Shown one piece after another: positions 22,501-33,129 of a stretch of DNA of 64,000 bases. This DNA comes from Agarophyton chilense (taxonomy: Eukaryota > Rhodophyta > Florideophyceae > Gracilariales > Gracilariaceae). How positions within the stretch are numbered: the first letter of the stretch is position 1; each line of letters starts with the position of its first letter. The notes beneath the pieces are model-generated. The model had not been told where the DNA came from. It was given only the letters and a program-made list of their open reading frames with translations, and did not search any database. Where the stretch lies: positions 992,001-1,056,000 of the forward strand of contig JARGXX010000071.1 in the NCBI GenBank assembly GCA_030374765.1, read 5' to 3'. The translations under genes and the position numbers were made by a program.

Positions 22501-23781
22501 CACGAATGGGTATCAGCACATTCTAGTGATCACCGACAGGTTCTCGAAGCTCACGAGAGCGATACCTTTAAAGGAGACGAATTCAACCACTCTGGCGATC
22601 GCGTTCCTCAACAATTGGGTCTACCCGTATGGCGCATTATTATACCTACTTACCGATAATGGTTCAAACTTGGCATCGAATTTCTTCGAAGCAGTCTGTA
22701 ACCTATTGGGTATTAGGCACTATTTCACTACGGCCTACCACCGGCAGACGAACGGACAGGTCGAGCGCTTTAACCAGACTTTGGTATCAAGGCTACGACA
22801 CTATACGGAAGAGCACCAAACTGGGTGGGATGAGCTGGTGCAACCGCTCACCTACTCCTATAACCTTCAGGTGCACCGGTCAACGCAGACCACTCCCTTT
22901 GATTTGGTTCTTTCGCGACACCCCCCAGGTATTGTCGTGCAGGGAGATCATACCACCAGCACTGCAGCTGGCACACTGACCCCTGCCCAAGTCAAGCGAA
23001 ATACCTTTGTGAGATTAAGGAGGGCTCTCAAACATGCATAGAGCCGCCTCACTGCAGCCCAGAAGCGGTACAAGGCCGACTATGGCCGTAGGGTAACCAA
23101 AGTGGTCTCTGTATCGTCGGGACAGTATGTCTACATAGACAACCCACCTTCACGTAAAAGGCCACGAAAGGGTGATGAAGCGGACGACGAAGCTATTGAT
23201 AGAGATATCAATTCGAAGCTCCTTCCCAAATCATTGGGACCTTATAAGGTATTGAACGCATCAGACCACACTGTTACGGTTGACCAGGACGGAATACGGA
23301 ATACGATATCAATTGACCGTATTACGGTAGCACCTGAAACGGTTCAACATCGCATGGAGGCGGACACCTCAGCTCGAGAGCCCAGAGCTGTAGCCCTGCG
23401 TACTCGACCCTCGGAGGACCCCACCCCGATTGAGGTGAACGATGACCTACCAAGGGAGGATGCAGATTACATTCCTCTAACAGGGACGGAAATAGAACCT
23501 CACACGGTAACAGCGGAAGCTCCCAACCCGGCTCCCACCCACGAAGCTCCCAACTCGGAACATATGAACCCTCGAGGTGGCGTTTCCCCGAAAGATCAGG
23601 ACCAAATCTCAGAGGAATTTCCCGTTGACCATCTGGTGGGCCACATGTGAACCTACAATCGTCTGAAGTGTACAACTGGGGCTCAGAAGGGGACACCCTC
23701 GAACCCCCAGCCGCAATACCCCCACACTTCCGTACCAGGTATTGGCGCCGTCGCAAGAAGCCGATGCTTGCAGACGGCTGA
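19506..23781 (+). pseudogene. Ty3/gypsy pol (protease, RT, RNase H, integrase), inactivated
   Basis: The frame opens at ATG 19506 and after a one-base loss near 19685, inside the protease motif VLDTG-AGPNVL, continues in one frame to 23650. Stops lie at 20546, 20696, 21764, 21812 and 23039. Order: protease; reverse transcriptase (MPFGLCNAPATFQ, then YIDDVIIY at about 21090); RNase H (FTLDTDASHAQTG, then TDHDALT); integrase with an HHCC finger (HYPRLSGHPGATR ... CESC), GIDLVGPLP, LTDNGSNL and NGQVERFNQ as D-D-E. A C-terminal tail with a further frameshift seems to end at the TGA at 23779. Several stops sit where the family has a fixed residue, for example Trp after DHDALT. Confidence 0.88.
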
Positions 23782-23929
23782 CCTTAGGCCTCCGTGGTAC
23801 TCAGACCTAAAGAAGGGGGAGAAGATACGTCGTTTTCCGCAGAAGGTGGACGCATATGCGTCAGATTGCCTACAAGGGAGGACACAAAAGAACAACGGAA
23901 TGGAACAGTACAAGGGACAACAATTTACT
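23782..23929. other. End of gypsy internal region; 3' LTR missing
   Basis: A purine run (AAAGAAGGGGGAGAAG, about 23810-23827) looks like a polypurine tract, but TGTCGTA does not follow. The 3' LTR is therefore deleted, or the break lies here. The rest is unassigned. Confidence 0.45.
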
Positions 23930-25637
23930 TTAAGAAGGACCTGTCGGTTTAGGAGCAATGGAATCAGGAATACCCGGGTTATTGACTACGCACGGAGGAA
24001 AACCCGTGGAAATGCTAGGAGCCATCGACCTAAGAGATAGCGAAGGAGCGGTGGCCCCGCCACTGGGGAGAAGAGTCGAAACCAAAAGAGGATGAACGAA
24101 CGGAACCGCCGGAGCAGGTTGCAAAACCGCAGGGTTCAAGTTTGAACCTAGAAGGGGATCCGTCAAAGGATCAGATGGCGCAGCAGCAGAGACGCTTGCC
24201 AGATTGGCAACCTGACGGGTGGCCAATTGGTACATGTCCAACTGGAACTGATTCCGGAAGTCATCAAGTTGGTTCAGCGCCTTCATGTATTGCGCATGGT
24301 GCGGCAGCAAACCTTCAAGGAGAGTCAATGCAGCAACCACGGAGGTAGGCCCAGCCCTTTGAAAGTTGGGGACGCAAGACTGGCGAATTCGAGCCAGCAA
24401 ACCGACCACGGCCGGAGAATCCATCATAGGTTGAGGCGGAGGCCGAGAAATACCCGCCAACAGTGGTCGAGCCTGACCAACCACCCGCGAGGAGCTCGGT
24501 TGAGTAGGAGTCACACCCGTAAGGATAGGCCACTTACGACCTTGAGGTAACGGCTCGGACGAGAAGGTACCAGCATAACGACCAACTGGTGTCTCCACAG
24601 AACCGTGATAAGGTTCGGGGCTCGCGGGAGCTCCATAAACAGGAGGCTCTCCGGGATAATATTGGGAGTGGTGAGGCTGAGTCTCACAAGTTGCGGGATC
24701 GAAAGCCTCCCAACCTTGATGGGAATCCCAATGGTAATTCTGGCTGTGCTCGAGATACGAGTCCAAATCCTTCACGGTATAATCGGTCCCCTCCACGATG
24801 TTCTCGTAACCAAATCGGGAAATATCCTGGGCAACCTGTAGTATCCGCTCTAACGGAGGGAGCAGAAACCTGCGACAGCGTTCTAACGGCCGATGGGTCG
24901 CTTGCGGCGAAGGAAAAGGGGTGGTAGAGCTACAACACCAGTGAGCTGGAAGTGGGGTGTAAGGCCACTACTCGCCGGCGAGGGTGAAAAGTTCAACTGT
25001 AAAACGTTGATGAAACGAAGGTACGAGACGGCTCGTGAAGTGGTTGGGGGCTGACTATCTATTATAGCTCGTCCGGATCTCCGGTTAAGGAATCCTAAGC
25101 AAGGAACAGAATAGTCATGATGTCCATGTTGTCTCCTTTACTTGGAGTCGGCGCTCACCTCTGGTACACTATATACTGTGTACCAGGTTGAGTGCCCAAA
25201 TAAATATATAAATAATACCCAGTGGTCAGCCACTTAGCCCAACCACTGTATGGGTATGGTCCCTAATGGACTTACATGTACAAAGGGTTGTAAAACCAGC
25301 CACGTGGATCGCCACTACATGCGCCGTTGCCAATACGGCATTCCCCTAGGAAGGGTCACAACTATGTGCCCGCCGTGGTAAGACACTCGACCCATGACGC
25401 CACGTGTTCCAATAAGACATTCTGCCTCTAGGCATCATATGCGGGATGCCGTTTCATATCACAATACTGATGATAACACTCACTTATGAGTTACAACCGC
25501 GACTTCGCGAAAAACCAACCTATCGGATTCCCCGACATAGTAGAATACTACACACCCCCCTCATTAAGCGCGAACCATGGGAAACGGAGGAGGCGTTTAT
25601 ACGCAGTCGGACCGGTGTTTTGGGTACTCATCGTCAT
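23930..25637 (-). pseudogene. Unrecognised Pro-rich protein ORF, split by a family B solo LTR
   Basis: The reading begins at ATG 25637 (MTMSTQNTGPTAYKRLL), runs to 25553, is interrupted by the LTR at 24837-25552, and resumes in frame at 24836 (VAQDISRFGYENIVEG) to a stop at 23930. The rebuilt product would be about 330 residues. The N-terminal part has aromatic and acidic residues and a Pro/Gly/Tyr-rich stretch. The central part (about 24480-24170) is helical (GLLARIRQSC, LLPHHAQYMKALNQLDDF, MYQLATRQV), and the tail is Pro/Ala-rich. I know no homologue. The layout would suit a gag-like or other mobile-element protein, but that is a guess. It starts about 80 bases from a divergent ORF on the + strand. 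Confidence 0.5.
24837..25552 (-). repeat. LTR, family B (716 bp), probably solo
   Basis: Reverse orientation: TGTAGTATTCTAC on the minus strand at 25552, ending GGATACTACA at 24837. Flanks CAACC (24832-24836) and CACCC (25553-25557) match at 4 of 5 positions, and the flanking ORF reads across, which supports a solo LTR. The promoter-side half has diverged and is about 50 bp longer than the 665-bp copies. The CTGGTACAC/GTGTACCAG hairpin is kept. Confidence 0.75.
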
Positions 25638-27160
25638 CACTAATTCCTCGCCGCCCGACCAACCCTTACAGTTCTCAACAGCATTCTGTTCCTCACCGCT
25701 CTTCAGCTCGATCTCTCGCGATGCATCCGAACGCCGGGTCCAACCCGTTCCAGCCCTCCTCTGAGGGTGTGCCTTCTGGGGCTCCGTCCAACACTGCTGG
25801 TTATGCGTCGCAGCCTACTGCTCAACTCGATCCATACCGTTCGTTCCCCACACCATACACCGGATTCCGGTCGGTACCGTTACCTCAGCCAACCGTGGTT
25901 CCGATGCCGAACGCGGCTTACGTCGCCTCTGCGGGTGTGATTCGAGCTCCTTCTCGTCGTGCTCAGCGGAGCTACCCGCACCCTGCGGATTTCTATGGAC
26001 GAGATCCTCTCGACAACGTTGAACTTTTCGCGCAAGCGCCCTGGTTTGATCCAGTTGCTATCCGCGATGACGCGTTGATACAACATTATGTACACGGTGG
26101 GTACCTCCCTGACGGTATTTTGGAACACGCGATTTATAGCGACGACTGGGCGAGCCATATTGCTTTGCCAGACAACGCGATTGCTCGATATTCAACGGAA
26201 ACCTTTTCCGAAGCCCATACGCGGTTCACCAAGCTGATTTACCAGCGTCTTCACCGATTCATCAGTACGGTTCTCCTCCCGGAGGACTGGGAACTTGATA
26301 CCTGGAAAGCCCGTACCAACGGTGAAGGTTACTCGTATATCGAGACACTCGTTGAAGTTGATGTTAGTGGTTGGCGCGGTGTGCGCGGTGTGCGTGATGC
26401 AGCTCTCTGCTTTCAGCAACCTCTTCTCCGTGCGGAGTTCCGCTTCCTTCGAAAGCGTGACATTCCCTATTGGCATTGTCCCCGTTGGGAACGTCGTACT
26501 CGATCACGTTTGGGCTATTTGGTGCCGTATCAAATGATCGAGATTGACCGCATCCGGCGGAACGCGCGCTTCGGGCGCTACATCGGTATTCCGGAGCATT
26601 GGGCGGCAATCGAGAGTCCTCGTCGTTGCCCTGTGGAGCTCCCACCGCCGATCTCCTACATCGGGTCCGCGTTGGTTAATGACCCGTTCTCGGGATATTG
26701 GACGGTGGATTATACCGAGTTTATCGCCAAGATGGCCGTCTTCCTCCTGTGGGATGCTTATGATACCTTAATAGTTTGGTACATGTCGCCCACAGCGCGA
26801 AAGTATGCGAGAGAACTCGATCTTTCCCTTGTCCTGGAATCCCGTGCGAACCATGCCGACTTCCTCCATCTTGTGGATTTGATGGATAGTGTCGATTGGT
26901 CTGGAGTGCCAGCTGATCAATCCGCTCGCAGAACCCGTGCAAGACACCACGACCATTCTCCTGGACAAACAGAAAGTGCTGGAGATTTCGTTTGGTACGA
27001 CCCCTGGACGCGCCAGTTGATCACCTCCGAGCCGGCTCGCTTTCTTCGGGAGAACCCGCGTGACATGCCACCGAACCAGCTTACTGGATACGTGTACGAT
27101 GCTACTCCATCCGAGCCTCAAGGAAACGACGAGATGGATATTGATTTTGCTTGTTACTAG
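25577..27160 (+). CDS. Unrecognised 527-residue protein, intact ORF inside the repeat block
   Basis: An uninterrupted 527-codon ORF in a block where nearly every other coding sequence is broken. Another possible start is ATG 25721 (MHPNAGSNPF, 479 residues); the earlier start overlaps the 5' end of the opposite-strand ORF. Residues 1-130 are low-complexity (Ser, Pro, Gln). From about 135 on it looks globular and rich in aromatic residues and Arg: HPADFYGRDPLDNVELFA, LIQHYVHGGYLPDGILE, LIYQRLHRFISTVLLPEDW, FRFLRKRDIPYWHCPRWE, FLLWDAYDTLIVWYMSP. The C-terminus is acidic. Base composition is more GC-rich than the surroundings. I recognise no family. It could be a mobile-element protein or a captured gene. 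Confidence 0.55.
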   Translation: MGNGGGVYTQSDRCFGYSSSSLIPRRPTNPYSSQQHSVPHRSSARSLAMHPNAGSNPFQPSSEGVPSGAPSNTAGYASQPTAQLDPYRSFPTPYTGFRSVPLPQPTVVPMPNAAYVASAGVIRAPSRRAQRSYPHPADFYGRDPLDNVELFAQAPWFDPVAIRDDALIQHYVHGGYLPDGILEHAIYSDDWASHIALPDNAIARYSTETFSEAHTRFTKLIYQRLHRFISTVLLPEDWELDTWKARTNGEGYSYIETLVEVDVSGWRGVRGVRDAALCFQQPLLRAEFRFLRKRDIPYWHCPRWERRTRSRLGYLVPYQMIEIDRIRRNARFGRYIGIPEHWAAIESPRRCPVELPPPISYIGSALVNDPFSGYWTVDYTEFIAKMAVFLLWDAYDTLIVWYMSPTARKYARELDLSLVLESRANHADFLHLVDLMDSVDWSGVPADQSARRTRARHHDHSPGQTESAGDFVWYDPWTRQLITSEPARFLRENPRDMPPNQLTGYVYDATPSEPQGNDEMDIDFACY

Positions 27161-27850
27161 CGCTTGAAGGATTTCTCACAGCTATTTTCGGCGAGAAAAA
27201 TAGGAAAAATCCTGATTCTATCGTAGTTGAGCAGCCGCACTTTAGAGCACAATTTGAGATAAGCGGCTACGCTTCAGGGTGATTGCTGTGATGAACGGCA
27301 CTCCTTCATGATTGCCGTCCCAGGCTGCATTCCGTAGAGGAGCGCCAAGTTTGAAATATTAGCGCTCGAACAAAGCTATAGGTGAACACATATATGCCAC
27401 ACATGCACTCTGGTACCTTTCACCCGCCAGTGTTAACTTGTATACCACGTATACCAGGTCCAGCGACTCAAGGGAGCGACTACACCGATCTTTGTCCTCG
27501 ACCTTGCCGAATTCCACGACGACGACAACGGCGACAGTGATTAAAGTCGTATAGCGATGGCGTGGAAGTTGTTCAACACGATGGGCGGGTGAGCGCCCGA
27601 GGGAATGCGCACCCGCCACGTGCAATGCAAAGCGGTGCTTTTTTGCGTGCTGCGATGTGAAATTTGAAGTAGCGCATCCCTACGAGAATCATTCGTGTTG
27701 TTTTATGAACGAGCACAGGGTAAACTGTTTTGAACACCTGGAAAATTGCAATTTCTTAATGTTCAGTTACCTCCGCGAGCGCATCACCGCCACCTTGTAT
27801 CTCAGAAAAGGGTAATTCTTAAGTGTTCAAAATAGTTTTCCCTGAACGCG
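27161..27850. other. Unassigned region downstream of the 527-residue ORF
   Basis: About 690 bases with only short ORFs on the minus strand and no recognised repeat or gene. Confidence 0.4.
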
Positions 27851-28299
27851 CCCCTTGTAGTACGTGCGCAATTGTACTGGGGCTTGCGCTCCTCCACCAG
27901 TGGTGTTTCGGTTGAAATTCAACACGTCCTCTGTGATGATTGACATGCGAGTCCCCTCCGGGCCCCCCCATTTCCCCTCTTCCTCGCGCTCTGCTATCTC
28001 CTCTCTTCTCCGCGCCCCTCCCTCCCCCCCCCAACCCGCCTTTGCGCGCAGCGGTCTGCATGGCGCCCGATTCCTTCGTCCTGCCCCCGGCAGCGCTCGC
28101 GCCCACTCACTCCCCGCATATCGCAGCCGATGCGCCTCATTGCCACCGCCAACGCCGCCTCTCTGCGGTCGCCACCACCACCACCGTTGCCCTTGCAAGC
28201 AATGCCGCCTCGCGTCGCTTACACCCCGCGCCGGTCACGGAAGATGGGTTCATCGTAAAAGAAAAATTCGGCGGCGGCCTCTTTCTTCGGAAAGTTTAA
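27851..28299 (+). other. CpG- and pyrimidine-rich leader with a small transit-peptide-like ORF
   Basis: A C/T-rich run (about 27955-28040) precedes ATG 28060, which opens a 79-codon ORF (MAPDSFVLPPAALAP ... FGGGLFLRKV) ending at 28299. It is rich in Ala, Ser, Arg and His with almost no acid at the N-terminus, like a plastid leader. The arrangement resembles the run just upstream of the ATP/ADP translocase (52020-52181). No downstream exon was found. It could be a first exon, a small gene, or a displaced promoter; an overlapping frame is also open. Confidence 0.3.
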
Positions 28300-29443
28300 T
28301 GTCCCTCAAATGCTCCTCTCGGGGATTTTTAGCACAGCGATAAGAAAGATATGGAGGGACGGGAAATGTGATGGATATCAGAGGTTTCGTTAAAAGTTCA
28401 ACGACACCGTACCACGCTAAGAGCGTATTCTATTAAGAGATTCTTCGTCTATTGCAGCGGTAGTAGAGAACCAGAAACCTGATTTTGTTTCGATATGGTA
28501 CTTCACGAATAATTTTGTCTCGGTGAGGGACTTGGAGGCCCCCGCTGAGAGCATCAACGCTCGCAAAGTTTCCTTCAATTTCGTTCCACACCGGCCACGC
28601 TAAAAGAGGAGAGGAAATAAAAATATTGCACCGATCCGGTAGTCCGTGCCGTGCACTGCATCGGCGGGATGTATTTCCTTTAACATCACAGCCGTATCCA
28701 AGGCTTATCTAAGTTCCATCGTTGTTTTACCGTTCCCGTTTCTTTCACGAAGACGACGGCATAGCGTTGGGGCGAGCCATCGTGGAGCACGAACATCTGC
28801 TGTCCGGTTGAGGTGACGTTCTGGTGACCGCCATTGTGATGTATGAGGCTGCAAACGGATACCAGCAAATGGGATGCAACGTAGAGTTTTTTCTCAATGA
28901 AGAAATCTCAACAAATTTGGATGAGGATGCCAGCCGCGGTCAGGGGGCGTGGGATTTCACAAAAGGTCACAGAGAGTTGCTGGGCGACGAAAATCTGTAA
29001 GATTTTCGGATACCCAAGGTGTCCTCAGCGAAAGAGGGTAGGCAAAGGGAGCTCCAACGTCAGCGGAAAAAAAGTCCCAGCCGAGCGGGATGCAAGACAT
29101 TAGTGGAGAACAATTTCAGTGAAAACGCTAGGCACTGGTCAATTTGTTGCGTCATGTTGCTGTTATGGAAGGAAAGCTGAACAGTGGCGAGACATGCCGC
29201 CAGCTCGATTTGCTAGGGGAAAGGGAGAATGCTGTACCTGACCTTGCCAAGTTTGATCTCGTGATACTATTGCAGTGGCAGCTAAGAAGGGCGAAGAGTT
29301 TTCATGGACGGGAAGTCTTCAATACCATGTTGCAGCGTTCAGAAGCACTGACAAAGTACCCGTGCGACTTCAAATTATTTCAACACATTGCCCCAGATAT
29401 TTTTAGCGACTTCAGAGCGCTGAGTGAAATTCGGGAGGTTTTA
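28300..29443. other. Unassigned region
   Basis: About 1.1 kb with scattered ORFs on both strands, the longest being the 5' part of a 132-codon ORF from 29144. No family resemblance and no repeat copy seen. Confidence 0.4.
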
Positions 29444-29592
29444 TTTTCAGCGTCAGTTTTGGACAAAGAGTACCTTCCAGGTACTCTATTTCCAAAACTG
29501 ACTCTGAAAATACCACCCCGAGTTTCACTTACTGCAAAATGATAAAGGCATCTTGTATGTGCTGAAACACTGTTGCAGTACATACAAGACGC
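29444..29592. repeat. Two adjacent imperfect palindromes
   Basis: First: arms 29444-29475 and 29479-29510 (32 nt each, 29 of 32 paired, 3-nt loop). Second: GCATCTTGTATGTGCTG at 29548-29564 against CAGTACATACAAGACGC at 29576-29592 (15 of 17 paired). They could be a foldback element, a small-RNA precursor, or the end of a mobile element. Confidence 0.65.
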
Positions 29593-30309
29593 TTGCATCG
29601 TTTTATTTACAGCGGCCGCTGTTATGGAATGGATACAGATTACAACTGAAGCGGACGGAAAGTCACTCCTGTTGAAGAAAGTCACCACGAAGGCCGAACG
29701 GATATTGCGTGTGTTGGGATTCGTGCAGTGAAGCTCTGAGGGTCCTACGAGCGCCCTGCAAATTTTCGTTGGAAAAAGCTGTTCCACGGAAACAGGGGAA
29801 GTGAATGGAGCACAACGAACAGCGGTGGGTTTAGAAACAGTCATCTGGGATACCATAAACAGCGCTTTCAACTGCCGGCCAGTCCTAATGAAGTGTTCTC
29901 ATGGCCCCGGAAATGGAAGCGCCAGAACGGATATTGCGGAATCTTAAGGCATGCACGCGTTGCCAGTGGAGTGGAGATGGGACAGGGACGTGTACAGAAA
30001 GAATTTCAGCCTGCGTAAAATGGCATCAGAAGGCGTTTGCCTCGGCAGGATCACCGTCTCTATTCCCAGCGCTTTAGTGAACGGTCCATGATTTTGCTCG
30101 GATGTTTCAAAACTACTCAGCAGGCAGGTAGAAGGTAGTTTTCTAGTGTAGCAAAAACCCTGTTGTGTCTTAATTGGAGCAGGAGGATAATAAGTAGTTT
30201 GGATGATATGTGGGCTGTGTATTCGTGCACAAGAGCGCCCGTCAAAACCTGCACAGGAATTTTCTTGGGTACATTGATACAATGACGAATACTGGTACTC
30301 CGTTGGAAT
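29593..30309. other. Unassigned region
   Basis: About 700 bases between the palindromes and the family B solo LTR. A 132-codon ORF on the minus strand (29944-30342) runs into the LTR and has no recognised family. Confidence 0.4.
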
Positions 30310-30974
30310 TGTATTATCCGCTCTAACGGAGAGAGCAGACACCTGCGACAGCGTTCGGACTGCCGATGGGTCGCTTGCGGCGAAGGAAAAGGGGTGGTAG
30401 AGCTACAACACCAGCGAGCTGGAAGTGGGGTGTAAGGCCACTACTCGCCAGCGAGGGTGAACAGTGCAACTGTAAAACATTGATGGAACGTAGGTACGAG
30501 ACGGCTCGTGAAGTGGTTGGGGGCTGACTATCTATTATAGCTCGTCCGGATCTCCGGTTAAGGAATCCTAAGCGAGGAACAGAATCGTCATGATGCCCAT
30601 GTTGTCTCCTTTACTTGGAGTCGGCGCTCACCTCTGGTACACTATATACTTCGTACCAGGGTGAGTGCCCAAATAAATATATAAATAATACCCAGTGGTC
30701 AGCCACTTAGCCAAACCACTGCATGGGTATGGTACCTGATGGACTTACATCTACAAAGGGTAGTAAAACCAGCCACGTGGATCGCCACTACATGCGCCGT
30801 TGCAAGCCACTCCACTCGTGATACCACGTGTTCCAACAATGTACCCTGCCTCGTGGCATCGTACGCGGTGTGTCGCTTTTTATCCTAGCATTGACCAGGC
30901 CACTCAGTAATGAGTTCCAAACGCGACTTTGCGACAAAGAAACAATCGGAACGCCGAAAGAGTAGAATACTACA
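30310..30974 (-). repeat. Solo LTR, family B (665 bp)
   Basis: Flanked by an exact 5-bp duplication GGAAT (30305-30309 and 30975-30979). Same length as the copy at 18391. The start-site hairpin is kept with one mismatch on one arm. Confidence 0.88.
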
Positions 30975-31220
30975 GGAATTTTTGTGGTTCTCTATCTGTA
31001 ATCGACGTATAGCACCACTGAAATTCTGGTGATTCAGTGAACCAATGGATACTACCTGCAATTGTAGTGGTTTTGTACCATTCAAGGGCCCTATGTCGTT
31101 TAGTAATACCGCACTACTATTCGAAATGGTGCACCTCTACTTTTAATGGTACTGTACCAATGTTCGATGGTAGAACAATGGACCACCAAGAATAGTGGTG
31201 CGAACTACTAAAAATCAGGG

Positions 31221-32075
31221 ATGCAGAATCTTTCACATGAAGTGCATGTGAAGAGATATTTTTACACTCAGAAAATGTTCTTTACACTCCCATACACAAT
31301 AGAACATGACAAACCCCACAATATCCTAGATCTCGACACGAAAAACAACGCCCTCTCCAATCTAGCGTCGAAAACGTACACAGCAACAATAGAAGCACTA
31401 CCCCATCTTCAGGAGATTCCCATACTATCAAACGATGAAGTACCACACAAAATTCACCACTACAAGCACATTCGTCATTTTTTCACAGTTTTGAGTAGTG
31501 TCACGATAGAAAATTTCGAAGGACTACTAGTCCCGTACGAAGAATCGTTACCCTATGATCTCGTACAAAAAATCATTTCCTACATCAACCTGTTCACCAA
31601 GGAGATGCACCTGTTGCTTAAGACAGAATCAGAGAGTATCGAGCTCTGAAACCTAACAGACATCGACGATTACCTCAAATCTCACATCGTAGTGCGTCAG
31701 AAAACGATAGCAGCCAGGTATCAAGGCATACTTGACGAAGAAACTACGATCGATTTCATAACATCGAGAATGAAAAAGCAAGCCACGCTGAAACCAATGT
31801 TAAGCAACGTTGTAGCCAACAAATCTACCGCCATCCGCAACTTAACAAGAGTGTTCAAAGCCTTTTACAATTTTTATCAATCTACATCATACAGCTATTC
31901 CCAACCGCCGACTACACAGCGATTTACCTGGGACGATAGACAGCAAAATATATCCTACGCACCGCGAAATGCACAACGTAAATCTACAAACCAAGTGCGG
32001 TACATACCATTCTCTCCACTATTCTCATATCACAAGGCTTTAGGGATACGCTGCAACTACACTGACGTTGAATGA
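31221..32075 (+). pseudogene. Unrecognised ORF with one in-frame stop
   Basis: Two ORFs in the same frame (31221-31649 and 31692-32075) are separated by one TGA at 31647-31649. Read through, they give about 284 codons. The N-terminal part has basic and hydrophobic helices (FEGLLVPYEESLPYDLVQ); the second part reads like a retroelement gag (RQKTIAARYQGILDEETT, then a basic Tyr/Gln-rich tail). Codons favour A and C in third positions, unlike the host genes. No nucleic-acid binding motif is intact. A gag-like origin is inference only. Confidence 0.45.
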
Positions 32076-33129
32076 TGAGATAAAAGGCACCCGAACTATA
32101 AAGTAACGCGGTTAAAACGAAGGCAAAATACATTCAAGTCGACGCCGCACATCTACATGCTTTATATCCGTATCACCAGATTCTATATCCGCACAAAACG
32201 TATCTACCTCCAGCCACAGGTTATGGGCTTTCATCGCAGCTGTTGTGGGACAGAGTTCTAGACTCACCAGTCGCATCCGCTACCATTCACTCTCTCTATC
32301 TTTCGGAGTCAAACTGATCCCCGAAGTATCACACGTCGACACTTCTATACATCGACACGTCTATACATCGACACGTCTACACGTCTACACATCGTCGAAA
32401 CATAAACACGTCACGTCTTCTCCGCGTACGGCTCCATTGAGTTTGTTGGGAAATTGTACTGAGACAGTCGGGTTGATACGGTAGGCAGGGTGACACAGAC
32501 GAGGTAGGTAGAGATTGGTTGTTTTGGGGTCGCTTGGGAGCTCCCTGAATTGTGTGTCCTTGTTATCCGGTAAAACACGATATTTATACTAAAGTTTCAG
32601 AGTCCCTGACCCTTGGTCCTTGTCAGCATTATACCCACATGGCATGTTTGGCTAACAAGGCCTCGATGTAAGCGTCAGCACGGTCAGCCAAAAATAATAA
32701 AATTATAAAGTAGCCTTGCTGTCATCTGAGACATTCGAGGACAATGCGTTGGCCGTAACGTGGCCCCAATGGACCAACTCACCACAGAGTTTGACCGGGG
32801 ACTATGTGAGCTCACTAAGTCACGCTAATCCATTACAAACACATTTCTCCCACGCTTGTGCCAGCTGACTACTATTACAGCTTTCCACTTTCTGGTGCTG
32901 TCTGGCCAGACACTTTTATAACCTCTATCAGAGAGCATGTCAACCTGGGATGCTTTTGGTCATGTTAAAACAAAAACACCTCCCAGACGTCGCTTAAAGT
33001 TCAAATCTTGACAGCAAGTGTTCATGGACCCAAGCTTTAGACTGATCAAGTTTGAATACTGAACACTCCTGTTTGGGAATGGTATTGAGATCTCAATTGC
33101 TTTATTAGATAACCCCTAGAAATCATCAC
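32076..33129. other. Unassigned repeat-rich region with a short tandem array
   Basis: A degenerate 16-bp tandem (ACGTCTATACATCGAC and variants) lies at about 32330-32396. The rest is AT-rich with no ORF of note and may include an unrecognised LTR. Confidence 0.4.

Noticed and set aside
24837..25552. Reading this LTR as the 3' LTR of an element lying to its right, because GAGGGGGG precedes it on the minus strand
   Set aside because: No pol genes follow on that strand, the flanks look like a target duplication with one mismatch, and an ORF reads across the site.
29144..29542. 132-codon ORF (+)
   Set aside because: Its 3' third is the large palindrome, and the protein resembles nothing known.
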